From: Methylotenera sp.
GTDB taxonomy: Bacteria; Pseudomonadota; Gammaproteobacteria; Burkholderiales; Methylophilaceae
DNA: 64,000 nucleotides
Direction of reading: 5' to 3'
NCBI RefSeq assembly: GCF_029945705.1
Contig: NZ_JAQSDC010000054.1
Span: 19,793 to 83,792 of the forward strand
The translations under genes and the position numbers were made by a program. The notes under the pieces are model-generated. The model had not been told where the DNA came from. It made no database searches and saw only the letters and a program-made list of their open reading frames with translations. This document shows, piece by piece, positions 35,754-45,015 of this stretch (within the stretch, counting starts at the first letter, position 1; each line of letters starts with the position of its first letter).

Positions 35754-36788
35754 TTAGTTACTAGCAATTTCTTGCTCAATGAACCAGTTGTTACCTTCTT
35801 TTTTCATCATCAATGTTTTGCTGGTGTAAATAGGCTTAGAGCCCGCGCGATATGATTGCTTGAAGCGAACTTTAGCATTGGTATCATCTGAAGAAGTAAT
35901 GATAATGTTGGAGATAGATACGTCGATTTTAGACGGCTTGGTCACGCGTTCGCGACGTTGTTGCTCCCAAGCTTTACGGTTTAAACCTTTTTCTGGTTTG
36001 AAGTTTGCGCCATAACTGGATAAATACTTGTCAATGTTTTGTGATGACCACGCTTCTGCCCAATTATTCACAGCAGAAGTAATTTCTGCATCATTATTTT
36101 TCGCGACCTCAACATTCTTAGTTGGCTCTACTTTTGTAGGTTCAATAGCCGCTTTGGTTGGAGCCACAGCTACTTTTTTAACGTCAGCAGGTTTTGTATC
36201 TGCAGGACGAATTGGATTCGCTACTTTAGCTGGCTCTTTAGAAGCTAGCGTAGTTTTGTTACCTGTACCAAATAAGTCTTTGATCATGGATAACTTGCCT
36301 TCTGCACGCGTATTGCTGGTGTCTAGTTGCAGCGCTTTGTCGTAAGCTTCAGAAGCCATACGTGCATAAATGTCACCTAAGTTTTCATGCGCTGTGGCAT
36401 AGCTTGGGTGAGTTTTTATTGCCGTTTCAAGTGCTTTTCTAGCTTTATCGAATTGACCTTGGTCAGCGTAAAGCACCGCTAAATTGTTATATGGCTCAGG
36501 TAAATTAGGGAATTTTTCAGTCACATCAGTAAATGTGCGAATAGCTTCATCGCGACGCCCCTGTTCTGCCAGTAAAACGCCTTTCATGAACATAGCTTGT
36601 GCATTTTTTGGATTAGCAAGAATGTAGGTATTCAAGCGGTCAATGGCAACAGCAGCTTGACCTTGATCTGCAAGTTGTGAAATGTCTTTAAGCTCGTCTG
36701 CGTGTGCCGCAGGCGCTAATAAACTCACGGCGGCTACCAAGAAAGACCGTGCGATTAAAGCGTTTAGCAAAGAAATATATTTATTCAT
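35754..36788 (-). CDS. Exported TPR protein with C-terminal NTF2-like domain
   Basis: The 344-residue protein has a signal peptide (to about AAHADEL, residue 31) and four or so TPR repeats (about 33-165). A low-complexity Lys/Pro/Ala/Thr linker (about 175-235) follows, with repeated KPADVKK, TKAAIEPTKVEPTK-like units. The C-terminal domain (about 236-344, NNWAEAWSSQNIDKYLSSY) resembles the end of the downstream L,D-transpeptidase. It is first in the minus-strand cluster and is likely a periplasmic scaffold for the transpeptidase; that is inference. Confidence 0.88.
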   Translation of the reverse strand: MNKYISLLNALIARSFLVAAVSLLAPAAHADELKDISQLADQGQAAVAIDRLNTYILANPKNAQAMFMKGVLLAEQGRRDEAIRTFTDVTEKFPNLPEPYNNLAVLYADQGQFDKARKALETAIKTHPSYATAHENLGDIYARMASEAYDKALQLDTSNTRAEGKLSMIKDLFGTGNKTTLASKEPAKVANPIRPADTKPADVKKVAVAPTKAAIEPTKVEPTKNVEVAKNNDAEITSAVNNWAEAWSSQNIDKYLSSYGANFKPEKGLNRKAWEQQRRERVTKPSKIDVSISNIIITSSDDTNAKVRFKQSYRAGSKPIYTSKTLMMKKEGNNWFIEQEIASN

Positions 36789-36963
36789 TGTGATATACTT
36801 TTTCTAGTTAAATGACAAAGCGTAATTCTATCAATAGCCTAGCTAACATCCAATAGCTCATTTGAGATTATTGCCATATATTTAGCAAAAACTTCTAAAT
36901 CATTCATTTACTTAACAACTATTCATTAACAATTTCTTTTAATTCTCGTTTAACCATCAGATT

Positions 36964-38352
36964 ATGCTAAAAATTTATAATACGCTCGCTCGTGAAAAAC
37001 AAACATTCACGCCAATTGTCGCTGGAAAAGTGAGTATGTATGTCTGTGGTATGACTGTTTATGACTATTGCCATTTAGGTCATGCTCGCGTCATGGTGGT
37101 TTTTGATATTGTGAGTCGTTGGTTGCGCAGTTCTGGCTATGTCGTTACCTATGTACGTAATATCACAGATATTGATGACAAAATTATTAAGCGTGCAAAT
37201 GAAAATGGTGAAACGATAGGTCAATTAACGCAGCGCTTTATTGATGCGATGGATGAGGACTCTGCAAAGTTAGGCATAATTCGCCCTGATATTGAGCCAA
37301 AAGCTACTGAATTTATTGATGGCATGATACAAATGATTTCAGCCTTGATTGAAAAAGGCTTTGCTTACATCGCTGCGAATGGCGATGTATTCTATTCAGT
37401 GAATAACTTTGAAGGCTACGGCAAGCTATCTGGCAAGTCGCTTGAAGATTTACGTGCAGGCGAGCGCGTAGAAGTTGATACGCATAAAAAAGACCCCATG
37501 GACTTCGTGTTGTGGAAATCCGTGAAGCCAAACGAGCCAAGCTGGGATTCGCCTTTTGGCGGCCCTAATGGCGGAAAAGGTCGTCCAGGCTGGCATATTG
37601 AGTGTTCAGCGATGAGTTCACATCATCTCGGTGAGCGTTTTGATATTCATGGTGGCGGCCAAGATTTACAATTTCCGCATCATGAAAATGAAATTGCGCA
37701 ATCAGAGGCGGCTCACAGCCATGATGGCGAACCTTGCCAAATGGTTAATTATTGGATGCATAATGGTTTCGTACGGGTGGATGAAGAAAAAATGTCTAAA
37801 TCTTTAGGCAACTTTTTTACCATTCGTACCGTGTTGGAAAAATACGATGCGGAAGTGATTAGGTTCTTCATTTTGCGCGCGCACTATCGCAGCCCGCTTA
37901 ATTATTCTGACCAGCATTTGGATGATGCAAAGTCAGCGCTCACCCGTTTGTATACGTCTTTACGTGGCCACGAAGTTGCTGTTGATGCGATTGATTGGCA
38001 GCATCCTGATGCAGCACGTTTTAAAGAGGCGATGGATGACGACTTCAATACGCCAGAAGCGATGGCGGTATTGTTCGATTTGGCGAATGAGGTGAATAAA
38101 ACTAAGTCATTGGAAGTCGCAGCTTTACTTAAAAATCTAGCTGGCGTATTAGGGTTGTTGCAGCGTGATGCAGATGTTTTTTTGCAAGGTGACGATGTGC
38201 AGGCACTTGATGTGGACGCATTAATATTGGCTAGAATAGCCGCCAAAAATAACAAAAACTTTGCTGAAGCTGATGCGATTAGAAAGCAATTGCTAGAGGC
38301 CGGTATAGTATTGGAAGATACTGTGCAAGGTACAACTTGGCGCAAGTTGTAG
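36964..38352 (+). CDS. cysS: Cysteinyl-tRNA synthetase
   Basis: Class I synthetase that charges tRNA-Cys. The 462 residues show the zinc-binding Cys in VCGMTVYD, the HIGH-type motif [16 protein letters not shown], the HHENE histidines and KMSKSLGN. The length matches the family. It stands alone on the plus strand; the 175 bases upstream are AT-rich with an imperfect repeat of ATTCATT-ACTTAACAA, but no clear promoter can be read. Confidence 0.98.
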   Translation: MLKIYNTLAREKQTFTPIVAGKVSMYVCGMTVYDYCHLGHARVMVVFDIVSRWLRSSGYVVTYVRNITDIDDKIIKRANENGETIGQLTQRFIDAMDEDSAKLGIIRPDIEPKATEFIDGMIQMISALIEKGFAYIAANGDVFYSVNNFEGYGKLSGKSLEDLRAGERVEVDTHKKDPMDFVLWKSVKPNEPSWDSPFGGPNGGKGRPGWHIECSAMSSHHLGERFDIHGGGQDLQFPHHENEIAQSEAAHSHDGEPCQMVNYWMHNGFVRVDEEKMSKSLGNFFTIRTVLEKYDAEVIRFFILRAHYRSPLNYSDQHLDDAKSALTRLYTSLRGHEVAVDAIDWQHPDAARFKEAMDDDFNTPEAMAVLFDLANEVNKTKSLEVAALLKNLAGVLGLLQRDADVFLQGDDVQALDVDALILARIAAKNNKNFAEADAIRKQLLEAGIVLEDTVQGTTWRKL

Positions 38353-38452
38353 TAATACGCTTCTTTTTCAGCGAAAGAGCGCTTTAATCAATCAGGTGTT
38401 GCGCTTTGCACTTGAATACGCCGTTGTTTCTTTATTGCCGTAAAGGGTATTG

Positions 38453-40084
38453 ATGATGGGTAGTATAGTGAAAGACTCTTTTTCTGAGCGCCTTGCAGCG
38501 ATGAACAGCCACTGGAAGCGCTATCTGCTTGAGGGTAAGTTTGAGCAGTCTATTGAGTTTATCGTAGCCGTTAACAGCTTAGTGGATAGCTTTAATCGCT
38601 TACGCATGTCTGGTTTAGTACGTTTGTGCGAACGGCTGGAAAGTTATGCTTTCGCCAAGCTCTCTACTGAAAGCGCACATCCAATTTCTAGTGATGATCA
38701 AGAAAGTATACAAAAGAAAATTGACACCCTAAATGGCATGGTTGAATCAATTTTTTTGTCACAAGAAGCCTGCCGCCACCAAGAAAAAGGGCTTAGCAAT
38801 GCCCTTATTGAGACTAAAGACGATCCATGGATAAAACCACGTAATGTCTTAGTAGTCGCTGATAACCATGGCTTTGATGTTGCGAACGAGCTCAAAGAGC
38901 AATTGTCTTTTTTTGGTTTTAAAATTGAAATTATCGCTTGGGAAGACAGTCCAGCAATCGACAGCGCATCTTTAGCGGTAATTTTTATGAGTGTAAATAC
39001 AGAGGCGACTGAACAGCAACTCGCAGTCATTGCTCACTTGCGTCAACAATTCTTTTCTAGCTCAATGCTATATTTAGGCGAGCCATTAAAGCCCGAATCG
39101 ATTGTTAAGTTAATGCGTGCTGGTGTAGATGCGACCATTCCCATTAAAAATCACTCAACCATGGTGCTCAGTCGTATCTTAGATTTAGTAAAGACTGCAC
39201 CTCAAGAAAAAAGCCATGTGTTGGTAGTGGAGGACTCTAGAGTTGCTTTAGCATCGATAGAAAGAACACTGGCTCAGTATGATATTGATACTTTTTCTAT
39301 CAATAGCCCAGATAAGCTATTCGATGCGCTTGAGATATACAGGCCAGATTTGATTTTGATGGATATGCACATGCCGAAATTTAATGGTGTAGAAGCTACT
39401 CGTGTACTACGCCAAACAGAACCTTATGCGACAATTCCTATTGTATATTTGTCTGCGGATTCTGAAGTCAGTATGCAAGTTGAGGCACTCAGGTTAGGTG
39501 GCGACCAGTTCTTAATGAAGCCGTTTAACCCTGTGTTATTAGCTGCTGTAGTGGAGGCTAAAATTTCACGCTATCGTGAGATGCAGCGTTCTACACAAAT
39601 GGATGGCTTAACAGGCTTGCTTAACCATGCGAGTTCTAAAACTAAGTTGGCAGACATGTTGCGAGATTTATCGCTAGGTCAAGAAATGGCGGTAGTCATG
39701 CTCGATATTGACCACTTTAAATCCATTAATGACTCTTATGGTCACCCCGTGGGTGACTTGGTGATACGCACTTTGGCATATTTACTCAAAGGACGTTTGC
39801 GCTCAATTGACTTGATTGGACGCTATGGCGGCGAAGAGTATATTATTGGTTTGCTAGGCGTTGGTGCAAGCCAAGCCGCCGTTATTGTTGATAAAATTAG
39901 GCAGGATTTTGCGCGCTTCGCGCATCATTATGTAGGTGGCGTCATTCATGCTACATTCAGTGCAGGTGCAGCCTCTTATCCCAATCTTGGTAGTGATTTC
40001 GAGCTTATTGAAGCCGCAGACAATGCCTTGTTACAAGCCAAGCGCTTAGGTAGAAATCGTGTAGAGCAACATCAATCTGAATGA
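38453..40084 (+). CDS. PleD-like diguanylate cyclase: pseudo-receiver - REC - GGDEF
   Basis: The 543-residue protein starts with a helical N-terminus (about 1-125). A receiver-like domain (about 130-245) without an obvious phospho-acceptor Asp follows, then a canonical receiver with LILMDMHMPKFNG near 300 (acceptor Asp) and Lys in MKPFNP. The GGDEF domain has the signature GGEEY (RYGGEEYIIGL), so the A-site is a conservative variant. Cyclic-di-GMP synthesis switched by phosphorylation is likely. AAAGGG at 38442 sets the ATG 38453 start (a second ATG is at 38456). Confidence 0.92.
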   Translation: MMGSIVKDSFSERLAAMNSHWKRYLLEGKFEQSIEFIVAVNSLVDSFNRLRMSGLVRLCERLESYAFAKLSTESAHPISSDDQESIQKKIDTLNGMVESIFLSQEACRHQEKGLSNALIETKDDPWIKPRNVLVVADNHGFDVANELKEQLSFFGFKIEIIAWEDSPAIDSASLAVIFMSVNTEATEQQLAVIAHLRQQFFSSSMLYLGEPLKPESIVKLMRAGVDATIPIKNHSTMVLSRILDLVKTAPQEKSHVLVVEDSRVALASIERTLAQYDIDTFSINSPDKLFDALEIYRPDLILMDMHMPKFNGVEATRVLRQTEPYATIPIVYLSADSEVSMQVEALRLGGDQFLMKPFNPVLLAAVVEAKISRYREMQRSTQMDGLTGLLNHASSKTKLADMLRDLSLGQEMAVVMLDIDHFKSINDSYGHPVGDLVIRTLAYLLKGRLRSIDLIGRYGGEEYIIGLLGVGASQAAVIVDKIRQDFARFAHHYVGGVIHATFSAGAASYPNLGSDFELIEAADNALLQAKRLGRNRVEQHQSE

Positions 40085-40195
40085 TGGGCAACATTTGAGT
40101 TCTCAGTTTTGCATATTTAAAACCTCGCTTGATATATTCAATACTCATTAACTAATACGTTAAAATAACCACATCGATCATTATGGAAAATTGCT

Positions 40196-41422
40196 ATGCC
40201 CGTTAAACTAAACTCTCCACAAGCAGTATCACTATTGCCTGTTAAAGGTGTTCAATTAGGTTTTGCTGAAGCGCATGTTCGTAAGCCAAATCGTAAAGAT
40301 GTCTTGGTGATGACATTAGTTGAAGGCAGCAAGGTGGCTGGCGTATTTACCCTGAATCAGTTTTGCGCAGCACCAGTTATTTTGTGTAAAGAGTTTCTTG
40401 CACAAAAGTCGAGTATTCGTGCTCTGGTTGTTAATACTGGTAACGCAAATGCAGGTACTGGTGAAGATGGCTTGAATCGTGCAAAACAAACTTGTGAGGC
40501 ATTAAGTGGGCTACTGAACTTGCAGGCCAAGCAAATTTTGCCATTCTCAACAGGCGTGATTTTAGAGCCATTGCCCGTCGATAAAGTCATTGCCGGTTTG
40601 CCAGCAGCGATAGCAAATCTAAAAGAAGATAATTGGCTGAATGCGGCTGAAGCGATTATGACGACAGATATAGTTGCAAAAGGCACATCGCGTCAAATTC
40701 AGCTTGGCGGCAAAAATATTACCATCACGGGTATTAGCAAGGGCTCTGGCATGATTCACCCTAATATGGCGACTATGTTAGGTTATATTGCGACCGATGC
40801 CGCTTTGAGCCAGCCTGCGCTTGAAAGCATTATTCAATATGCCGTGAATAAATCATTTAACTGCATCACGGTGGATGGCGATACATCGACCAATGACAGT
40901 TTGATTCTGATGGCTACTAATCTTGCAGGTAACGCGGAAATTAATGAAACGAGTACTGATTTCATTGTCTTGCGTGACGCCATGACTGATGTGGCTATTG
41001 AGTTAGCCCAAGCCATTGTCCGTGATGGCGAAGGCGCCACTAAATTCATGACCGTTAAAATTGAAAGTGGTCGTGATGAAGCGGAGTGTCGTAAAGTGGC
41101 TTATGCGATTGCACACTCACCATTGATTAAAACTGCGTTTTTCGCATCTGACCCTAATTTAGGCCGTATCTTGGCTGCCATTGGCTATGCGGGTGTCGAT
41201 AATCTCGATGTAAACGCACTGAAGCTTTATTTAGGTGATGTATTAGTAGCTGAAAATGGCGGTAGAGCAGCGGCTTATTTAGAAGAGCAAGGCTCAGCTG
41301 TGATGAAAGAGCCTGAAATTTTAGTGCGAGTAGATTTGGCGCGTGGTAATGCTTCATGCACCGTTTGGACCTGTGACTTTAGCTATGATTACGTCAAAAT
41401 TAATGCTGACTATAGGTCTTAA
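40196..41422 (+). CDS. argJ: Bifunctional glutamate N-acetyltransferase / amino-acid acetyltransferase ArgJ
   Basis: Recycles the acetyl group from N-acetylornithine to glutamate in arginine synthesis. The 408-residue proenzyme self-cleaves into alpha and beta chains before Thr193, in the motif [18 protein letters not shown]. Also seen are [12 protein letters not shown] near 80 and DGEGATKFM near 280. The stop is immediately followed by the ATG of the DUF815 ATPase, giving tight coupling. Confidence 0.97.
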   Translation: MPVKLNSPQAVSLLPVKGVQLGFAEAHVRKPNRKDVLVMTLVEGSKVAGVFTLNQFCAAPVILCKEFLAQKSSIRALVVNTGNANAGTGEDGLNRAKQTCEALSGLLNLQAKQILPFSTGVILEPLPVDKVIAGLPAAIANLKEDNWLNAAEAIMTTDIVAKGTSRQIQLGGKNITITGISKGSGMIHPNMATMLGYIATDAALSQPALESIIQYAVNKSFNCITVDGDTSTNDSLILMATNLAGNAEINETSTDFIVLRDAMTDVAIELAQAIVRDGEGATKFMTVKIESGRDEAECRKVAYAIAHSPLIKTAFFASDPNLGRILAAIGYAGVDNLDVNALKLYLGDVLVAENGGRAAAYLEEQGSAVMKEPEILVRVDLARGNASCTVWTCDFSYDYVKINADYRS

Positions 41423-42298
41423 ATGAGCGACTTTAGTCAGTTAATACAACGTGCGGAAGACTTACTGGCACGTCTAGAGGCATTTATTCCAAGCGTGCCA
41501 AGTGAGCCAGATTGGTCAGCCATTGCATGGCGCTGGCAGCATAATAAAGGGCATGGTTATTTGGAAGTGATTCCAGATCCACATCTTATTCAACTGGAAG
41601 ACTTGCATAATATCGACCAACAAAAAACTGAAATCATCCGCAACACCGCGCAATTCGTTCAAGGCTATACCGCAAACAATGTGTTACTGACAGGTGCGCG
41701 TGGCACAGGTAAATCCTCTATCGTCAAGGCTTTACTAAGCCAATTCTCGCAAGATGGACTACGTATTGTTGAGATAGATAAGAAAGATTTAACTGACTTG
41801 CCACAAATTACTGCGTTGTTGCGTAACCGATTAGAGCGATTCATTGTGTTTTGTGATGATCTGTCTTTTGAGGTTGGCGATGCTGGCTATAAAGCCTTGA
41901 AAGTGGTGTTGGATGGCTCTATGGCGGCGACGTCAGATAATATCTTAGTCTATGCCACGTCTAATCGACGCCACTTGTTACCTGAGTTTATGGCAGAAAG
42001 CTTAGAAACGCAGCATTTAGGCGGTGAGATTAGACCAGGCGATTCCATTGAAGAAAAAACTTCTTTGTCAGACCGATTTGGCATGTGGTTGGCTTTTTAC
42101 TCGTTTGATCAAGATGAATACCTAATCATTGCCGCGCAGTGGTTGCGCCATTATGGAATCTCCATATTTGACGAAGCTGCGACCACTGCAGCTTTGCAGT
42201 GGTCGCATACACGCGGCTCCCGTAGTGGCCGAATCGCCTACCAATTTGCACGAGATTACGCAGGTAGAAAACAACTTGCCGCTAAGCATTCTGTCTGA
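41423..42298 (+). CDS. DUF815 family AAA-type ATPase
   Basis: The 291-residue P-loop ATPase has Walker A GARGTGKS (91-98) and a Walker B region FIVFCDDLSFE near 152. It also has VYATSNRRHLLP and the sensor/arginine-rich tail RSGRIAYQFARDY. DUF815 proteins have no settled role. In betaproteobacteria this gene sits between argJ and a Nudix/ThiE gene, as here. A striking 13-bp inverted repeat lies inside the coding sequence near its 3' end. Confidence 0.9.
   Translation: MSDFSQLIQRAEDLLARLEAFIPSVPSEPDWSAIAWRWQHNKGHGYLEVIPDPHLIQLEDLHNIDQQKTEIIRNTAQFVQGYTANNVLLTGARGTGKSSIVKALLSQFSQDGLRIVEIDKKDLTDLPQITALLRNRLERFIVFCDDLSFEVGDAGYKALKVVLDGSMAATSDNILVYATSNRRHLLPEFMAESLETQHLGGEIRPGDSIEEKTSLSDRFGMWLAFYSFDQDEYLIIAAQWLRHYGISIFDEAATTAALQWSHTRGSRSGRIAYQFARDYAGRKQLAAKHSV
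42178..42207. repeat. Perfect 13-bp inverted repeat inside the DUF815 coding region
   Basis: Arms TGCGACCACTGCA (42178-42190) and TGCAGTGGTCGCA (42195-42207) with the 4-base loop GCTT. The mRNA could form a very stable hairpin about 90 bases before the stop codon. Confidence 0.85.
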
Positions 42299-42310
42299 CA
42301 CATTCAACGC

Positions 42311-43303
42311 ATGAATACAACAAAACCTAAAGTGACGCATGCTGCGGTCGGTATTATCCAGCGTGAAGATGGTTGGGTGTTGCTGGCGGAACGACCTGTT
42401 GGTAAGCCTTGGGCAGGTTATTGGGAGTTTCCTGGGGGCAAGGTGGAAGAGGGCGAAACGCCACAACAAGCACTCAAACGCGAGCTGCAAGAAGAACTTG
42501 GTATCGAGGTGGCATCACTCTATCCATGGCTAACACGTAGCTTTGATTACGCGGCGAAATATGATGCAGCAGGGCAATTAGACTCAGCAGCCAAAACAGT
42601 TAAACTACATTTTTTTATTGTGACAAAGTGGAATGGCGAGCCACTTGGTTTGGAAAATCAACAGCTGGTTTGGCAGCCTTCTGATAAAGTTGAAGTTTCG
42701 CCGATGTTGCCAGCTAACGCGCCTATATTTGCCGCACTGAGTTTGCCTTCAAATTATGCCATTACAAATTTAAGTGAATTAGGCGAAGATTTGTTTTTTG
42801 AACGCCTCCAAATATCCTTAGATAACGGACTGAAAATGTTACAGCTGCGCGAGAAGCAGCTTTCAACTCAAGCATTTGATGCATTTGCCGAACGTGTTAT
42901 TAAGCTAGCCTCTCCATATGGCGCCAAAGTACTGATTAACTCAAGTCATCAATCTGCTCTAGCTATATTGAATGTTGCGGGTATACATTTTAGTGCTACA
43001 GATTTAATGCAGATCCAGACAAAACCAACAGCAATAATATGTGGCGCCTCTTGTCATAATGACAAAGAGTTAGCGCATGCCGCTGCACTTGGTCTGGATT
43101 ATGTGATGTTGTCGCCAGTAAAAGCGACACTTAGTCATCCCGATGAAGAATCTATGGGGTGGAGCAAGTTTGCTGATTTAATCGCTGATTACCCTTTGCC
43201 CGTTTATGCGCTAGGCGGTATGCAGGCCGTAGATTTGCATGAAGCAAAATCGCATGGTGCGCACGGAATCGCCATGCTGCGCAGCACTTGGCTTAGTGAG
43301 TAG
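42311..43303 (+). CDS. Nudix hydrolase (MutT-like) fused to a thiamine-phosphate-synthase-like domain
   Basis: The 330-residue fusion has an N-terminal MutT domain (1-135) with a complete Nudix box (about 43-65: GGKVEEGE, RELQEELG), probably removing 8-oxo-dGTP. A C-terminal ThiE-like TIM barrel (about 145-330) follows, with QLREKQLS, VLINSS, GASCHNDKEL, LDYVMLSPV and ALGGM. The ThiE motif is close to TenI/ThiE but lacks some pyrophosphate residues that I would expect, so synthase activity is uncertain. The fusion is known in proteobacteria. Its 3' end overlaps the convergent copper-chaperone gene by 11 bases. Confidence 0.93.
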   Translation: MNTTKPKVTHAAVGIIQREDGWVLLAERPVGKPWAGYWEFPGGKVEEGETPQQALKRELQEELGIEVASLYPWLTRSFDYAAKYDAAGQLDSAAKTVKLHFFIVTKWNGEPLGLENQQLVWQPSDKVEVSPMLPANAPIFAALSLPSNYAITNLSELGEDLFFERLQISLDNGLKMLQLREKQLSTQAFDAFAERVIKLASPYGAKVLINSSHQSALAILNVAGIHFSATDLMQIQTKPTAIICGASCHNDKELAHAAALGLDYVMLSPVKATLSHPDEESMGWSKFADLIADYPLPVYALGGMQAVDLHEAKSHGAHGIAMLRSTWLSE

Positions 43304-43817
43304 CACTCTCTGGCGGAGCTTGCACCATCACGTTGATAGTTTGTTTGTAATCAGGTGAGTTTTTTTGATGGTTTTTATTGTTGATGTTAGATTTGGCAGT
43401 AGATTTAAAGTGAAGCGTAAATCGCACTTGTTCACCCACAGTCAGCGGTTTTTTTAAATCAAAAAGCATTAAGTGATAGCCGCCTGGTGCAAGCTTATAG
43501 GGTTCGCCAGCTTTTAATGCTAAGTTTTCAAGCATGCGCATTTTCATCACACCATTTTCCATGGTCATATTGTGAATCTCTACACTGTCAGTCATGCTAC
43601 TTTCTATACTCACAAGCGTCAAATCTTGCTTGCTCAAAAATGTCATGTAAGCTGCGCCTACTTCTTGTCCAGGATTAGTCGGGCGTACCCAAGCATCGCT
43701 GATTGATACAAGATTTTTTGGTTCTATAACTTCTTTAGCATGTAACTGAGTGCTAATTAACGCCAATAGTAGCAATAAGCAGTAGCGACCAAAGTATTGG
43801 TATAAAGTATTTTGCAT
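43293..43817 (-). CDS. pcuC: Periplasmic copper chaperone PCu(A)C (DUF461)
   Basis: Delivers Cu(I) to the CuA or CuB centres of cytochrome oxidases in related bacteria. The 174-residue protein begins with a signal peptide (MQNTLYQYFGRYCLLLLLAL, cleaved near LHAKE). The copper motif is present: H and M in EIHNMTMENGVMKMRML, then GGYHLMLFDL. Start ATG 43817 is chosen because a longer frame from 43865 would overlap yacG and precede the signal peptide. It is the last gene of the pilD-coaE-zapD-yacG string, 7 bases after yacG. Confidence 0.9.
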   Translation of the reverse strand: MQNTLYQYFGRYCLLLLLALISTQLHAKEVIEPKNLVSISDAWVRPTNPGQEVGAAYMTFLSKQDLTLVSIESSMTDSVEIHNMTMENGVMKMRMLENLALKAGEPYKLAPGGYHLMLFDLKKPLTVGEQVRFTLHFKSTAKSNINNKNHQKNSPDYKQTINVMVQAPPESATH

Positions 43818-43824
43818 ATCAATT

Positions 43825-44037
43825 TTATTGCCTAGAAAAGTTAACGTCAGTAAATCCCTGCTCAAGATCTTCTTCTTTAATTTCTACTGGAATCGCGTAC
43901 TGCTCACTCGCCCAAAGTCCTAAATCTATCATTTTGCAGCGTTCACTACAAAAAGGCCTAAAAGTATTGCTAAGTGAGTATTCAGATAGTTTTTTACAGT
44001 TAGGACAAGTCACTAAACGTTTCTTTGTGGTTTCCAT
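43825..44037 (-). CDS. yacG: DNA gyrase inhibitor YacG (zinc-binding)
   Basis: Small zinc protein that binds GyrB and blocks DNA binding by gyrase in E. coli. The 70 residues contain the four-Cys zinc site (Cys11, Cys14, Cys30, Cys34: CPNCKK and FCSERCK) and the family tail [13 protein letters not shown]. It belongs to the usual pilD-coaE-zapD-yacG string; 123 bases separate it from zapD. Confidence 0.95.
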   Translation of the reverse strand: METTKKRLVTCPNCKKLSEYSLSNTFRPFCSERCKMIDLGLWASEQYAIPVEIKEEDLEQGFTDVNFSRQ

Positions 44038-44160
44038 ATTTGTGAGCCGTGTTTTTAAGTTGAGGGTAATGCGACACTGTTTCTGCGTATCTGTTTAGTG
44101 ACGGCTTTTGCTTAAAAGCTCGCTACAGACATTGCAACCCTTGTTAGTCTTTTAAGGAGA

Positions 44161-44919
44161 TTATAAGTTGCACAACGTTAATGTAAAGTTGACATCTTCG
44201 TCATATTTCTGAGGCTTTTGGGTAAAGTCTAGAATGTTGAATCGGATATTGATTGCGTATTTATTCGCACTCACTTCAGGAAAGCATGTGAGATTGTCAG
44301 GAATATCAATTTTTAACATTTGAGCTGGTTTGCTGCCGCCAAGCATTTGTTGGTATGCACCGTTAGCGGCGACTAATTTAGTTGTCGATCCGCTACCACG
44401 TAATATACGCATAATAATCACAATGGCATTGTGCATAGGTACCAATGGGTTGAGCCAGCTCTTCAAATCTTGTTTGCGTCTATCTTCGCCCAGACCAAGC
44501 CAGTAATGATAAGAGGGAACATCAAACTCACAAACGCCACCTGGAATGCCAGCTCGTTGCTTGATGCTCATTAACCATTCATTAGTGCGTAGCGTTTGCC
44601 CTAACTTAGTGTTTTCAGCGCGTAGTGAATCTGTAGCTGTATCAATTTCGTTTAGAATTTCTGCTAGTTTTTGTGGGGCAATCGCAGGGTTACCTTGTAA
44701 AGCATCCATGACCGTTCTTTGGCGACTGAGCTCTTGCATTAGGTCTGATCTTAATTCCGAGCGGTCAATAATATCCAATATTTGCAGGAGTGTGAGTAAA
44801 GCACAGTGGTGTTGGTACTCATGGCTCGCTTCAATGTTGTATAAAACTTTGGCGAATAAATCCTCTACACGTAAAAAAGTGCGTATGCGTTCGTTAAAAG
44901 GATAATCGTAGCTAGGCAT
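44161..44919 (-). CDS. zapD: Cell division protein ZapD
   Basis: Cytoplasmic protein that binds the FtsZ C-terminus and bundles FtsZ filaments. The 252 residues are of typical length, with the helical N-terminal half (YDYPFNERIRTFLRVEDLF split over the first helix) and a beta-rich half (VCEFDVPSYHYWLG). It was formerly DUF1342. It lies between coaE and yacG as in other betaproteobacteria. Confidence 0.95.
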   Translation of the reverse strand: MPSYDYPFNERIRTFLRVEDLFAKVLYNIEASHEYQHHCALLTLLQILDIIDRSELRSDLMQELSRQRTVMDALQGNPAIAPQKLAEILNEIDTATDSLRAENTKLGQTLRTNEWLMSIKQRAGIPGGVCEFDVPSYHYWLGLGEDRRKQDLKSWLNPLVPMHNAIVIIMRILRGSGSTTKLVAANGAYQQMLGGSKPAQMLKIDIPDNLTCFPEVSANKYAINIRFNILDFTQKPQKYDEDVNFTLTLCNL

Positions 44920-45015
44920 GAATAATTTAACTAATCGTTATTCAGTTACTAGCAAAATGGCGCCGTGTTAATCATGAAATAGTGTGCAAGTTAAAGTTGA
45001 ACTGAATTATCAAAT

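Noticed and set aside
42122..42490. 122-codon minus-strand frame
   Set aside because: Shadow across the DUF815/Nudix junction. It is produced partly by the inverted repeat at 42178-42207.
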